A stretch of DNA of 64,000 nucleotides from Odontocerum albicorne (taxonomy: Eukaryota > Arthropoda > Insecta > Trichoptera > Odontoceridae), in contig OX463863.1 of assembly GCA_949825065.1 (NCBI GenBank), positions 21,042,251 to 21,106,250 of the forward strand, given 5' to 3'. The notes beneath the pieces are model-generated. The model was not told the DNA's origin, ran no database searches, and saw only the letters and a list, made by a program, of their open reading frames with translations. This document shows positions 22,510 to 33,404 of the stretch, in pieces; positions within the stretch are counted from its first letter, which is position 1; the number at the start of each line of letters is the position of its first letter. Position numbers and translations under genes: made by a program.

Positions 22510-23318
22510 ACAGAGTTACAATAAAATAGATATAATATTTGTTCACAATATAAAACAATAATTATAAACATACAATACTAAAAATCTATCATAAAATTTG
22601 CCTAATGCTGTTAAGCCAAAAATGAAATCATACAGTGATGGTGAAGTGAAAATGAAACAAAACATTAATGCAGAAGCTACTGTGTGACGTGAGTATTCCA
22701 ATTTAGAAAGTCGTGCAATCGAAGTTAAAAAAGTCGGCAAATGCAAGGTAGGTACTTGCAATATTAAAATAATTTATTGTTTCTCTAACAGATTTACAAA
22801 ACAAATGAAAATGACAAGTCTCAAGGAGTGGTGGGCTGCCTACCGATAGGGCGGGTTTGCATTTCCATTGAATAAGAGTATGTTAATGTGAAAACAGGAA
22901 AAAAATGTCTTGTGGACAAGCTGTCATGGGGAGATTGTCTTCCCCACCCAGACAGCTCGCACCATCCCTAAGAAATAAGTAAACTCTCTGTAATGGGAGA
23001 AAAATACGAATCTGGCAATGAAGATTATACTAACCTACATGCCATAAATTGAAATTTAAAATAAGTTTGACGGACAACCTTTGAATTTTTTTTGGTTAAA
23101 AGCAATATTTTTCATTTAATCTAGTCCTTTCATTCTGTTGCAATTTTTGCCACTCAGATCAATCCGCAGACCATATATTGAGGAGCTGTGAGGAAAGTAT
23201 CCTCTGACAATAGAGAGGAGCTCCATACAGCTATCCACCGAACTATCTTCGGTCCGATTGACCATCCTGACCTTGTGGTGGCCAGGGATAATTTTACAAC
23301 TTTTCCCAATCTTTGTAA
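22510..23318 (-). repeat. Long inverted-repeat arm B, unit 1
   Basis: Reverse complement partner of 10845-11660, ending exactly where the mariner terminal repeat begins (TA at 23319). On plus it contains GACGTGAGTATTCC, AAGGTAGGTACTTGC and GGTGGCCAGGGATAATTTTA. It is shared with unit 2 at 46050-46861. Confidence 0.75.
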
Positions 23319-23320
23319 TA

Positions 23321-23971
23321 CGAGGGTAGCCCCAAAAGTACCCGACCTAACAAAGAAAACACAAAATTTGGGAAAAAATATTTTTATTTCTCAACATAGT
23401 CTCCTTTCAGCTCGACACACTTTTCCCAGCCATGTTCAATAGCTTCGATATCCTGTTTATAGTGAGAACCGTCGAGCGCCTCAAAATAGCCACCAACCGC
23501 AGATCCCACCTCTTGATTGTTGGCAAATCTTTTACCACCCAGCCATTTTTTCAAGTTTGGAAAAAGAATATAATCCGAGGGGGCTAAATCTGGCGAATAG
23601 GGTGCGTGAGGAAGCAATTCGAACTTTAATTCATTGATTTTGGCCACCGCGATAACGGATGTGTGAACTGGTGCATTGTCTTGATGAAACAACACTTTCT
23701 TTTTCGCCAAATGCGGCCGTTTTTTCTTGATTTCATCACTCAAACGCTGCAATAAGTTCGCATAATACTCGCCGTTGATTGTTTTTCCCTTTTGAAGATA
23801 ATCAATGAAAATTATCCCACGCGGATCCCAAAAAACTGACGCCATGACCTTGGCTGCAGATGAAACTGTCTTCGCCTTTTTTGGAGCCGATTCTCCCCTT
23901 TCAGTCCATTGTTTTGACTGTTCCTTCGTCTCAGGTGTGAAGTGATGGACTCATGTTTCATCCATGGTTCC
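23321..23971 (-). mobile_element. Mariner transposon, unit 1, truncated at the unit edge
   Basis: The right end of a mariner (CGAGGGTAGCCCCAAAAGTA after TA at 23319-23320). The transposase is on minus and is cut at 23971, where the sequence leaves that of unit 2. Frame 23953-23384 encodes VMASVFWDPRGIIFIDYLQK, LFHQDNAPVHT (second Asp), YSPDLAPSDYILF (third) and GDYVEK. The first catalytic motif reads MDET then TGA (23951-23953) in place of Trp. This copy keeps the Asp that unit 2 has lost, but has its own stop. Confidence 0.9.
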
Positions 23972-26420
23972 AACTCCTAATTTATGTCACCTACGTTACC
24001 ATAGAAAAAAATTAGATAGCTATAGTATAATTTTAAAAAATTCTATTTTTTCTTACATTTCCTTTTAAAAGATTTAATTGCAGATTTAATTACAATTAAA
24101 AGATAAAATAAACTAAAATTTATCGATAAAATTTGGAATATTTGTCAACTGTGTTACCAAGATTGTGTTTTTGAAATTTTCTATTTAAAATAATTCAAAG
24201 AAATGTAAAGTTTTAAAAACGACTCAAACGAAAAACATAAGTAGATATGTTTCTATTTTGAATATTGCGTTTAAAACCACAATTAGAAAATCAATTATTT
24301 AGAAAAAAAAAATATAATTAAAAATAATACTTCGGACAAAAAAGTAACGCAGTGGAGAATGAAGTAACGCAATTGACATAAGTTTGTAAAACAGTTCATT
24401 ACTATGTAATAAAATGTCGAATAATATAAAATAAGGGTAAGAAATGATAAAATAGGGGTTGAAACAGAGAGGCGACATTTCTATACAAATGTCATTTTCC
24501 CACTGCGTCGTTCGGTCTGCGCAACGTTCAGAATGCGCATGACTGAAAAGAGGTCTCCAACCTTTTAAAAAAAAAACATAAAATTATACAATAAAATGTA
24601 GCGTGTATTTTTTGGCAATAAAAATATAATTCGAATTAAGACAATAATTAACATATTAACAAAATATAAAATGAATATATAAATTCAAAAATAATAATAT
24701 AAAAACAAACAGGAAATTCAAATCAATAAAATATGCCATTTGGAAACTATAAACACTTTGAAAAGAGGTAAAAATTTGAAAATAGGACAAACATATCATA
24801 TAATCAAAGTTTAATCCTGTGGAGAAAGTTATCGCAATTGGGGCACGAAACAACTTTTTTTCTATTCTACGTACTAAACACGCAGGTGTTTGACAAATAT
24901 TGACAAAGATAGCTTTCGTGTTCGATTTCTGCCAGGTGCGAGCAATATTCCAATGAATTCATATAACTCTTTTGATATTGGTTGGTTCTTTTCTGAATGA
25001 ATTCGATTTAAATGCCGATTTGTTTCTTAAATATCACTTTTACCACCTCTTCATTTACAAACAGACAACACATATCTTTTATGGAACATACATTTATACT
25101 TGAATTTCTTAGTCCAGAATCTTCGATGAGAATATTTGATACCCGACCGATGCCTCGAAGATTGAGGTGGTACTCGTAATGAACTCCATTCGAATCCATA
25201 TTTTGATGTAAATAATATTTCTTCGTCTTCTTCACTCGTCTCCAAATCAGAATATACTTCATCCTGTACCTCGACAAAATCTTCTGATTCTGATATATTG
25301 CCTGTCGCCTTAAATTCCAAATCACTATCATCGCCATCGATATTTCCCGCCATCTCAATTATTATATTTTTGAAAATGAAATAATAAATAAAATGTACAT
25401 TTATTATAAAAAGAGTAATGGTACAATATAATATACCAGATAAAAAACGACAATAGAAAAAACATACCAGATAAAAATAAAAAATAACAATCAGGATTAT
25501 AAAACTGGTGCCGAGCCCCTGGAACGGATGTAAATCTGCCTATACGAACTGTCAAAAAAGAATGAGTCATACGCAGGTGTTTGACATTTCGTCAATTCGC
25601 GATTTATAATCATTAATTTCTGTTGATTTAACTATGAATGTTTTGTTTCCTAATGACATCATTCAAATCATAGAGGTTTCGATGAGGAATACATAAAGTA
25701 TGAAGACCCTGCAAGCAGTATATTTCGAGAAATTAAATAAAATGTAAGTCCTGGTCACGCGCGTCCGATCATAGATAGGCAAGGGGTAACGTAGCTGACC
25801 GGTAACGCAGTTGACATTTATTGCATAAATGAGCTGCCAACAATTAATGTACACTATTTCGAAAATTCTTTCTATATTATATTCAAGATTAACACAATAT
25901 TAATATATTATGTTAACTAAACTATAAGTTTTAGCGAAATATTATAAAAAAATTTGGTAACACAGTTGACAAATAATAAAAATACATACCTCCGCTGTAA
26001 CAACACACTGAATACTGCAGAACACTGACACTTTTTCAACCGACTCAGGAGAACTAAACAAAACTAAGCGACATGTCTGAACACGTTCATCTTCGTTCAT
26101 CGAAAAACAAACGGTTTTTGTCGTTACTTTGCCGGTAACTTAGTTGAAGTAACGCAGTGGAAAAATAATAGGGACACAACTTCTTTCACAGTAAAATCAT
26201 TGAAAAACACATTTTTTAAGTAATATGATTTAAGTTTAACAATAAAAAAAGATGAATTAAGAGAACTTATTTTTTTAACTTATTTTTTCAAAATCATGTT
26301 TATTTTAAAGGAAAATATACAAATATTTGAATATTCTTTTAATATAATTCTAAAAAAATTAAATGGAAGTAAGATTCAAGTCATAACCTATGGGACACCA
26401 ATGTACAAGATTTCAGATAA
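23972..26420. other. Unique AT-rich block with repeated GTAACGCAGTTGAC-like motifs
   Basis: Not present in unit 2. A motif close to GGTAACGCAGTTGACA appears at 23986-24000 (minus), 24143-24158 (minus), 24343-24356, 24363-24379, about 24495-24508 (minus), 25785-25799, 25801-25816, 25956-25971, 26134-26147 and 26148-26161. Clusters lie at both ends and a possible transposase piece lies in the middle. This looks like the subterminal repeats of a DNA transposon, but I find no clean termini. The sequence 26170-26420 is AT-rich without features. Confidence 0.5.
25051..25353 (-). pseudogene. Possible piggyBac-type transposase N-terminal piece
   Basis: A 100-residue minus frame starting MAGNIDGDDSDLEFKATGNI, followed by an acidic stretch (SDLETSEEDEE) and EWSSLRVPPQSSRHRSG. 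An acidic N-terminus followed by W...PP...R.R is the pattern before the DDE domain in many piggyBac-like proteins. The DDE domain itself is not seen downstream, where frames are short. The call rests on this pattern only; it could be an unrelated acidic protein fragment. Confidence 0.35.
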
Positions 26421-26812
26421 TGACCCATATACGTCAGGGATGCTTTATTGACAGTTCTGTTCTTGTTCTTCTTGAATAATAGACGTGAACTCCTATAAAT
26501 GAAGGATATACGCCATTGTCGAATGAGTCAATTGACAGTTCCACTCCATAAAAAAAACCATAGACTCAAATTCGCGCTCTCGATCACAGATTGCTTTAAT
26601 AGATGGAATATTAGCGAACTGTTTGAAAATCGTTTAATTACGAGTACCTACCTCATCACTGGACACTGGCGTATACTCCTTCATATATAGGAGTTCACGG
26701 CCATTATTCAAAGAGAGAGAGAAGTACCTACCTTGCATTTGCCGACTTGTATAACTTCGATTGGACGACTTTCGAAATTGGAATATTCACGTCACGCAGT
26801 AGCTTCTGCAAA
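26421..26812 (+). repeat. Copy of the unit-junction repeat
   Basis: Similar to about 55800-56230. Contains the TATACTCC...GGAGTTCACGGCCATTATTCA motif at 26668 and the ACCTTGCATTTGCCGACTTG part of the inverted-repeat arms near 26735. Confidence 0.6.
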
Positions 26813-27524
26813 TAAATTGAAACGAATAAAAAAATTATCAATGTCATCTGAAGTACATAAAATTTAAGGTGTTTCTGCTGATGATAACCAAACCTTCAGT
26901 CTTATTTTTCTTCTTCACCAAACTTCTATCTATTACAGATAATAACTGTAACATCGATTCTTGAGCATTCTGCCAAACAATCTTCTTGAGTCACATCATA
27001 CTAGCTGCAAAACCGCACCATATTCAGATAAGATAGCTCTATGAGTGCTGTGTTGGCCTTATTATCAGCTCAGACTTATTAAAGGAGTTGAAGTCGAAGA
27101 AAATAGTTTCATTTTGTGTATAATATATAAGATATATCATCTATTTGTAACATGCATACAATAACGAGTGAGTATAAATATTTGAATTGTTTTTTGAATA
27201 AGTTTTCACGTATTAAATGAATTTTTAACAAAATATTTTCAATTTGGTTTGAAATAGGATTCAAGTTAAGCCTTAGCGCAAATAATAAAATTAAAATGTT
27301 TATATCTTAATCATGTAAATTTTTCCAAGTTAACAATTCAATACAACTTAATTATTGTATGAATCAAAGAACTCAAATTGAAGAAATGCTCTATTATAAT
27401 AAGAACTAAGATCTATGTTTTCAACGCTTCAATATTTAAAAAAATTATAATTCAGAGATGTTTTCTTAATTTTCATATATGTTTAGATTTAGGTGATATG
27501 AGCAACCAATATAGTGAAGAAAAA
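26813..27524 (+). pseudogene. Gutted zinc-finger gene copy without pogo
   Basis: Follows the gene-copy flank (TTTCTGCTGATGATAACC), lacks the pogo insertion (intact target near 26934), and keeps the GAGTGCTGTGTTGGCCTTAT box. It has lost nearly all of the acidic exon, leaving only the last bases and its GTGAGT donor near 27171. The finger exon begins at about 27488 and is cut by a LINE fragment at about 27525. No protein can be made from it. Confidence 0.75.
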
Positions 27525-28800
27525 AATAAGGTGATAGTGTATTTGGTGAGCCTCTTTTAGTGAGATTCGGAGTACCCCAAGGTAGTGTTCTGGGACCTAT
27601 ATTGTTCCTGATATATGTCAATCAGTTGTGTAATCTTTCTATCAGGGGTAAGATTATTACTTTTGCGGATGACACGGTTCTTCTATTCGAGGGCCGAACA
27701 TGGGATGATGTATTCTCAAAGGCTAATGAAGAATTACGTGTAGTTAAAGAATGGATGGACTCAAATTTATTGACTCTAAACTCCCAAAAAACTAAATACA
27801 TCACATTTGGCATATCTACAAGAACTCAAGCACCTGCAAATAAATACATAACACTACACACTTGTTCACCCATGGCTGACTGTAGTTGTGTTTCCTTGGA
27901 AAAGGTTGATAGGATAAAGTACCTTGGAGTTTATGTTGATCAGTTCCTTCGTTGGGAGGTCCATATTAACACTTTGAGCGCAAAAATCAGAAAACTAGGA
28001 TACATATTCCGTATGATTCGAAAAGTGCTCAGTGAAAATATTCTTAAAGGTATATACTTCGCCTTATGTCAGTCAGCACTTTCTTACGGTATATCAGTTT
28101 GGGGGGGATGCACCTTAGCCCAGAAACACATATTGCAGGTTTCCCAAAAATTGATTGTGAAAATAATTAATAAACTTCCTGCTCAGTATCCCACGGCGGA
28201 GCTTTTCAGAGAGTATCAGGTCCTGAACGTAGCCAATTTACATCTCAAATCCATTCTCTGGCACTACCATCGAGAGGAAGGGAAGATGCAGACTCAACAG
28301 ACACACATGACACGCAAGGCAACTAATGAAATGTTCACCATCCCTAGAGTTAAAACTTCTTTTGCCCAAAGACAATATGCTTATTTGGCTCCCATTACAT
28401 ACAATGGCATGCCGACTTCAATAAAGGTAAAGGTAGGAAAACCATTTCGACAGTCGATCGGAGCCTGGTTGTTATTGCGACAGGATTTTGAGTATTTGGG
28501 CTTTCAGGATGAATGACGAGTGGAAAGGATTTGTGTAAGTTCGTAAGTGTGGCTTTCTTCTTGTTGTTTTAATTTTGGTTGTTTTTGTATTTGTGTTTCT
28601 GTGTATTTTTTGTTTTAATTTTTATTCTTATGATTGTGTGCGGTATATTGTGGGATGAATATTTTTGGTCCTTCTGGAGTGATGATGTGTGAGGAGTTGA
28701 ATTTCGCAAGATGTTTCTGTTTGAGTGTCACTGTTTGTCAGGTTGATGAAAGCGTGCAACGGGGTTTTGTTTTTGTATAATCAAAAATCGGAAAGAAGTA
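27525..28800 (+). mobile_element. 5'-truncated LINE (jockey/CR1-like RT)
   Basis: Joins the zinc-finger remnant at about 27525. It contains one open frame, 27560-28516, from the RT palm motif to the C-terminus, then a T/G-rich 3' UTR. The right limit is uncertain. Confidence 0.8.
27560..28516 (+). CDS. LINE reverse transcriptase, C-terminal 318 residues
   Basis: Begins at FGVPQGSVLGPILFLIYVNQ (RT motif 4), followed by the catalytic FADDTVLL at about residue 37, LTLNSQKTKYI, KYLGVYVDQFLRWEVHI and the C-terminal region SYGISVWGG...ILQVSQKLIVKII. This pattern is that of jockey/CR1-type RT. The first half of the RT and the endonuclease are missing, so the ATG is fortuitous and the polymerase is not functional. 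The intact remaining frame suggests a fairly recent insertion. Confidence 0.85.
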   Translation: MRFGVPQGSVLGPILFLIYVNQLCNLSIRGKIITFADDTVLLFEGRTWDDVFSKANEELRVVKEWMDSNLLTLNSQKTKYITFGISTRTQAPANKYITLHTCSPMADCSCVSLEKVDRIKYLGVYVDQFLRWEVHINTLSAKIRKLGYIFRMIRKVLSENILKGIYFALCQSALSYGISVWGGCTLAQKHILQVSQKLIVKIINKLPAQYPTAELFREYQVLNVANLHLKSILWHYHREEGKMQTQQTHMTRKATNEMFTIPRVKTSFAQRQYAYLAPITYNGMPTSIKVKVGKPFRQSIGAWLLLRQDFEYLGFQDE

Positions 28801-29427
28801 TCGATTTATTTTTTCATGCTTAATATCCTCAGTGAGATACAGGCAAAAACCTAGTTTACTGGGGATACGACAAATGAAATGCAACAAACCCAGATCCATT
28901 AAAATTGTATGTCCAAATCAAATTACCTGTTGTTTTTTGGCAAATTGCGTATATTTCTTGTCATGTGTAATATTAAATAAATAAATATTATCGATAATCA
29001 TTATAAATTAGTAGTTATATTTTTCAGCCCTCCTTCATATATCATAGAAGTCTTATATTATCACATTTGAAGTTTGGTTCCTTCTCAAAAAATGCAGCAT
29101 TCATTGTGTTTTGTGCATCACATTTTGTTTCTTAAGTTAAGTAAAAATTCACCTCAAGATTGCTCTACTCATTTGGGAATCAAACAAAAAAGTTGCAGAG
29201 AGGGCAGAGTGCAAAACTTTCTTAACACAACATATTTCCTTCGCCTCCTACATATATCTTCTCATACTGCTCATTCTGTTTTCTTACTCCTTACCTTTCT
29301 TAGAAAATTACATTCACTTGGCCCAACCAAACATTTCTAAGTAATCCTCTACTCCAACTCCCACTACTTGCATTATAAATTTGTTTAGTCAGTTTATGTT
29401 TATCGTCGACAGACGACTTTGTGTCGG
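28801..29427. other. Noncoding flank
   Basis: 28985-29075 recurs at 58975-59066. The following 355 bp (about 29076-29430) are missing from that copy, so they were inserted here or deleted there. A short open frame (29074-29340) has no recognisable domain. Confidence 0.4.
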
Positions 29428-29602
29428 AGGAATTGAGGTGAGATACAGGACTGATGGGGGACTACGTAATTTGCATAGAATATATGCCCAAACAAGAGTT
29501 GCTCACACAAACATTACTTAGCTGCAATATGCGGATGATTGCGCTTTTGTTGCGCATTCAGAGGAATACCTTCGAGAGATCACCAATGTTTATACTTTAG
29601 CG
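29428..29602 (+). pseudogene. LINE RT fragment with YADD, left of the LTR-like block
   Basis: The plus strand reads [20 protein letters not shown] with one stop just upstream of it, the RT catalytic box of the same LINE family as 30706-31733. It ends in TTTATAC at about 29597, where foreign DNA starts. The last 49 bp are repeated at 30706-30752, after the foreign block, and again at 59175-59225. Confidence 0.8.
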
Positions 29603-29604
29603 GA

Positions 29605-30057
29605 TGTTTGTGATGGGACGTCGTGATGATTTTGATTGTTTGGTATTTAAATAAAATACGTCAATTAGCAATGCGGAAAGAGAGAGTGAATGAATCAATG
29701 AGTAATAATTAATAATTAATGATGCTTTATTTATCGGTAAGTAGGTATTTATACATTTCAGAATGGGCGCGGGAGTGCGCCCGCAATATATTTTTATCTC
29801 GCTTCTGTGCGTGCAGAGATGGTCGATTGAAATATTGCAGACATAGCAAATAATATTGTGGGTAGACAATTTGTTGGCGAAAACGGCGAGACAGTGTGAT
29901 GCGTTCTCTTTCTACTGTGAAATGTATCGTAAATAGTATTTGTGGGTAAAGAATTTCAATGTTTTGGTATGCGACCTTTGGACATATCCAAAGGTCGTTT
30001 CGTCGGTCGTTGACCGTGTATGTTGACAATATTTCAGCGACGACAGTAGTTCCTACA
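29605..30057 (-). mobile_element. LTR-like segment with promoter and polyadenylation signals
   Basis: Begins TGT and ends ACA (453 bp). On minus it has TATAAATA (near 29750) followed about 20 bp on by AATAAA (near 29730), the compact layout of an LTR. Immediately upstream on minus (30058-30075) is a purine-rich AGGAAGGGAG that fits a polypurine tract. I therefore read it as the 3' LTR of a retrotransposon whose 3' internal end is 30058-30705. No reverse transcriptase or second LTR is visible, so the family is not assignable. Confidence 0.55.
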
Positions 30058-30489
30058 TGGCTCCCTTCCTAGTGAAGCGCAAGGTGCGTAGGTACGTACG
30101 AGATGGGTGATGCGGAAGTGGGGGGTAGGTTTGGTCGTGTCTCGCTAGCTTCGGCTTGTCTGCGGTGCGTTGGTCGTCGATGCTCGGTTGTGTGGATCAA
30201 GTTGCAGATAGCGTCCGACGTGGAGGGTTGGTCTGCAGGTGCTTGATGATGGTGGAGTCTGCGATGCTCGTGGTTGTAGCGATGTTCGTGGTTGTAGCCA
30301 TATTCGTGATTGTAGCGATGTCTGTGGTTGTATCGGTGTTCGTGGTTGTATCGATGTTCGTGGTTTTAGCGATGCTCGTCTGCTCCAGCATCTTGTCGGT
30401 CAGTAGTTCGTCGAGGGGGGCAATCCTGGGATTCGTATGGATGATCGCCAGGACTGACCTCACATGAGCTGGCGTCAGGCTCGTCCACA
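30058..30489 (-). other. Internal sequence with 18-bp tandem repeats encoding Thr-rich frame
   Basis: On plus, about 30264-30388 is a degenerate 18-bp repeat (GTGGTTGTAGCGATGTTC). The minus frame 30490-30197 reads as a Thr-rich repeat (TTNIDTTTNTDTTTDIATIT). Its ATG overlaps the stop of the histone-like frame (TGATG). GC content is far above that of the flanks. I do not recognise a protein family. Confidence 0.45.
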
Positions 30490-30714
30490 TCAGATGTTAT
30501 GTTGTATCTGGGTGACGGCCCTGGCGTCCTTGCTGACGGCGTGCTTGACCAATTCGCCGGGGAGTAGGATCCTGACGGCGGTCTGGATCTCCCTGCTGGT
30601 GATGATGCTCATCTTGTTGTAGTGGGCGAGGCGGGTGACGTTGGCGGCGATGCGCTCGAAGATGTCGTTGACGAATTTGTTCATGATGCTCATCGCGTTG
30701 CTGTTGTTGCGCAT
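30490..30714 (-). pseudogene. Histone H2B fragment (C-terminal half)
   Basis: Minus frame of 74 residues. From [20 protein letters not shown] through [20 protein letters not shown] to [20 protein letters not shown] it matches the histone-fold helix 2, helix 3 and C-terminal helix of H2B (canonical [20 protein letters not shown] and [20 protein letters not shown]). The N-terminal tail and helix 1 are missing, and the last residues (QIQHNI) differ from canonical KYTSSK. The upstream edge abuts LINE sequence at about 30705. Without helix 1 it cannot form a normal histone fold. It may be a captured or transduced fragment. Confidence 0.85.
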
Positions 30715-31733
30715 TCAGAGGAATACCTTCGAGAGATCACCAATGTTTATACAGAGGTGTATCAGATGTTTGGCCTGGAAATAAATGTGAAGAAAACTCA
30801 GGTGCTAACCTGTTCTGCAGGGAACGAGGTGATTCAATCACCCGACATTCGAGTGAATGGTGTGCAACTGGAGAATGTACCAAACTTTACATGTCTGGGA
30901 AGCATCCTGGCTTCCAACTCTTCTCTTGATGATGAACTGAAGAGTCGCATCAGTAGTGCGTCAGCGGCTATTGTTAATTTGAATGACAGAGTATTCCACA
31001 GCAAAGACATCTCCCAATCTACAAAGATATCAGTCTACAAGGTTGTTGTCCATCCCACACTTCTCTATCGGTCTGAGATTTGGGTTCCCTATAGAAGGCC
31101 TTGAAAGCCTTGAAAATTTTCACCAGCATTTCCTTCGCCGAATTTTTCGGATCCACTGGAGTGATCACGTCACTAATGTTTCAGTTCCGTTAAGCTCCAA
31201 CTGTAAACCTATAGAAGATATGGTCGTAAAGGTAAAATTACGGACTGGGCATGTGAAAAGCACGGGCAATTACAGACTCTCAAAACGCGTCTTGTACAGG
31301 CAAGTGGTGGGCAAGCGAAGAGTTGGTGGGCAGAGGAAACGCTATAAAGGCAGTCTACGTGAGTCGGTTACTTTGTGTGGGGCGCCTGAGATCTGGAAGC
31401 GGAACGGGCGGCTTTGCACCGTGAGGGGTGGAGAGCCGTATGCTCTCGGGGTGATGGCGTTTCAGCAGCTAGACATGTGAGAAAGTTAGCGTGCTGCGAA
31501 TATGTATCAGCATGACCAGGTGGCTCAGCAGGGTCCACATGTCTGGGACATTTGCGGGAGGGAGTGCGCATCTAGGATCGGGCTGGTTTCTCACAGAAGA
31601 TCGCTTGATCGCCATGAAAGAATGATTCACGATTGACGTTGGTGTGGCGAAGGGATCCTCGACTACGATGACGATTATAATAGCATTATCATGAATATGT
31701 TACGTGATTTACCATGTTTATTTACACCACACC
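30706..31733 (+). pseudogene. LINE RT/C-terminal fragment, frameshifted
   Basis: Starts just after the YADD box ([20 protein letters not shown]), continues with GLEINVKKTQVL and FTCLGSILASNSSLDDELKS to YRSEIWVPYRRP at 31104. It is then frameshifted (+2) to RRIFRIHWSDHVTNV...GGQRKRYKGSL, ending at 31480. The 3' UTR runs to about 31733 and is shared with the minus copy at 4590-4830. Confidence 0.85.
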
Positions 31734-32499
31734 TCATATTTAAATAAATATTGTGCTATCCGGAAATAATTTAAAATTTTTAAGTCAAATTTGAACGTAA
31801 AATTAGACCAAATATTTAGGAATGATGGTTTTTAATATTTTTATTATGTCAGCGATTCCTCCTGTCATTAATCAAAATAACAAACTTCTTTTTTAATATC
31901 TGTTTTCAGTAAAACTTTACATTTAATTTTTTACTTACACACAATGAAATACAGGCAACACCTAGATTAATGGGGACACGACAAATGAAAGGCAACAAAC
32001 CCAGATCCATAAAAATTGTCTGTCCAAATTAAATTACCTGTTATTTTCGCCAATTGTGTATTTGCGAAATTTCGCCAATTTAAAAAAATACTTATAATCT
32101 AGTACACTCTGACCTGAGAAAAATTATTTATGTAAACTAGCTAGTAGTGTTCCATTTATTAAGGCCATCTGTGCTGGAGAGCGAGAATTTAAATGGCGTA
32201 TACTCCTTCATATATATTTTGAGGCCATAATTAAAGAAGAAGTGAGTTTGTGTCTATGGTTTTTTCTATGCAGTGTAACAATAAAATCATTAGCAAAATT
32301 TGTCACCGCACTTCACTTGGCACTGTCGTATATTCATTCATTTATAGTAGTTCTCTGCCATTACTCAAAAACACGACAGAAAAAAATACGGCCCTTACTC
32401 GAGAAGTATCTGGCGTATACTCCATACATAGAAGGTCACGGTCATTATTTAAGAAGATATACTCCTTAACATATAGGAGTGCATGGCCATTATTCAGAA

Positions 32500-33404
32500 A
32501 GAAGTGAGTTATACCTGTCCTGTCAGTTAGGTATTGATTTTATGTGATTTATTCTTTCTATATTCTCGTTTCTTTTTTCCGTTTTTTCTAGTTGATAATG
32601 TTATTGAATTAGATGTTCATTTTGACCCCTTCACAGTGATATCATATCAGTGTGCGCTGCTTGATAAAGTGACATTTTATGTTTTATAAAGGCATACTTT
32701 TACCTCAGCTCATTTTGACAGTTGGTCTGCTGGGGTATCGATCACCGTTACATCAGTACAATAGAGGATTTACAGTTATTCCAGAAACTGTATTAGCTCT
32801 TTTATGCTAAAATCAAGTTTGTTGGTTCCAATTTGATTAACTTCACGTTTCATGAAAACTAACATTCTGATGCTATTTTTAAGATATTTTCCTCATCATT
32901 AAACTGTTTATATTTAAAAAAACATAATTGCCTCAGTTGAGATCACAACTATTCACCTGGAGCGATACTTCAAAATAAAAAATGTTCAATTCCACAAGGA
33001 CGGCGTAGCTTGTGTTTTTGATGTTTTAGCAATATTTTTATATTCCAGAAGCTAGGAAAGGACTTCAACAACCCCAGATTACAGACATACATACCATAAT
33101 GCCATTTCCCTGTCAGTATAGTCAGAGTGCCAGGTCTTCTTATCTCGGCACACATCCTTAGCCTCTCCTACATACACCTTCTCATATGACTTCTCTGTCT
33201 TTCTACATGTCCTTATAGAATATCGTTTACTTGACCCAACAATAACATTACTTTTCTTGACCTTCCTCTCACACATGTGCACTATACTATATATCTGTTT
33301 TGTAAATTTTTCTTCATTCAAATATTAAATAAAAAACAATATAATTTTTTTAATAATTTATACTATAGAACTCGTTCGAAGATTACAAAAATCACCATTT
33401 ATTA
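32500..33404. other. Noncoding part of unit 2 before the inverted-repeat arm
   Basis: Counterpart of 9951-10844. Shared short minus frames (32970-33155, 33079-33321) show no domain. Confidence 0.5.

Larger units (their letters stand above)
9620..23971. repeat. Segmental duplication, unit 1
   Basis: From about 9620 to 23971 the sequence is collinear with unit 2 (about 32190-47507). The offset is 22,560 at the start and rises to 23,543 at the end through four indels: about 404 bp in the small mariner, a change in finger number, small pogo differences, and a 658-bp insertion in unit 2. Similarity is very high by eye, with long identical runs in gene exons and transposons. The unit ends inside a mariner at 23971, where unit 2 continues, so the right edge is a rearrangement breakpoint. 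Confidence 0.93.

Noticed and set aside
22670..22770. Small exon-like segment with TTTAG acceptor and AAG|GTAGGT donor in arm B
   Set aside because: Single short match to splice consensus in AT-rich DNA, no coding continuity with a neighbour.
29597..30029. Minus frames of 90 and 100 codons in the LTR-like segment
   Set aside because: Chance frames; the promoter and polyadenylation layout fits an LTR better than coding.
30156..30467. Plus frame of Val-rich repeats (VVVAMFVVVAIFVIVAMSVVV), apparently hydrophobic
   Set aside because: It is the complement of the 18-bp tandem repeat; a membrane protein is not supported.
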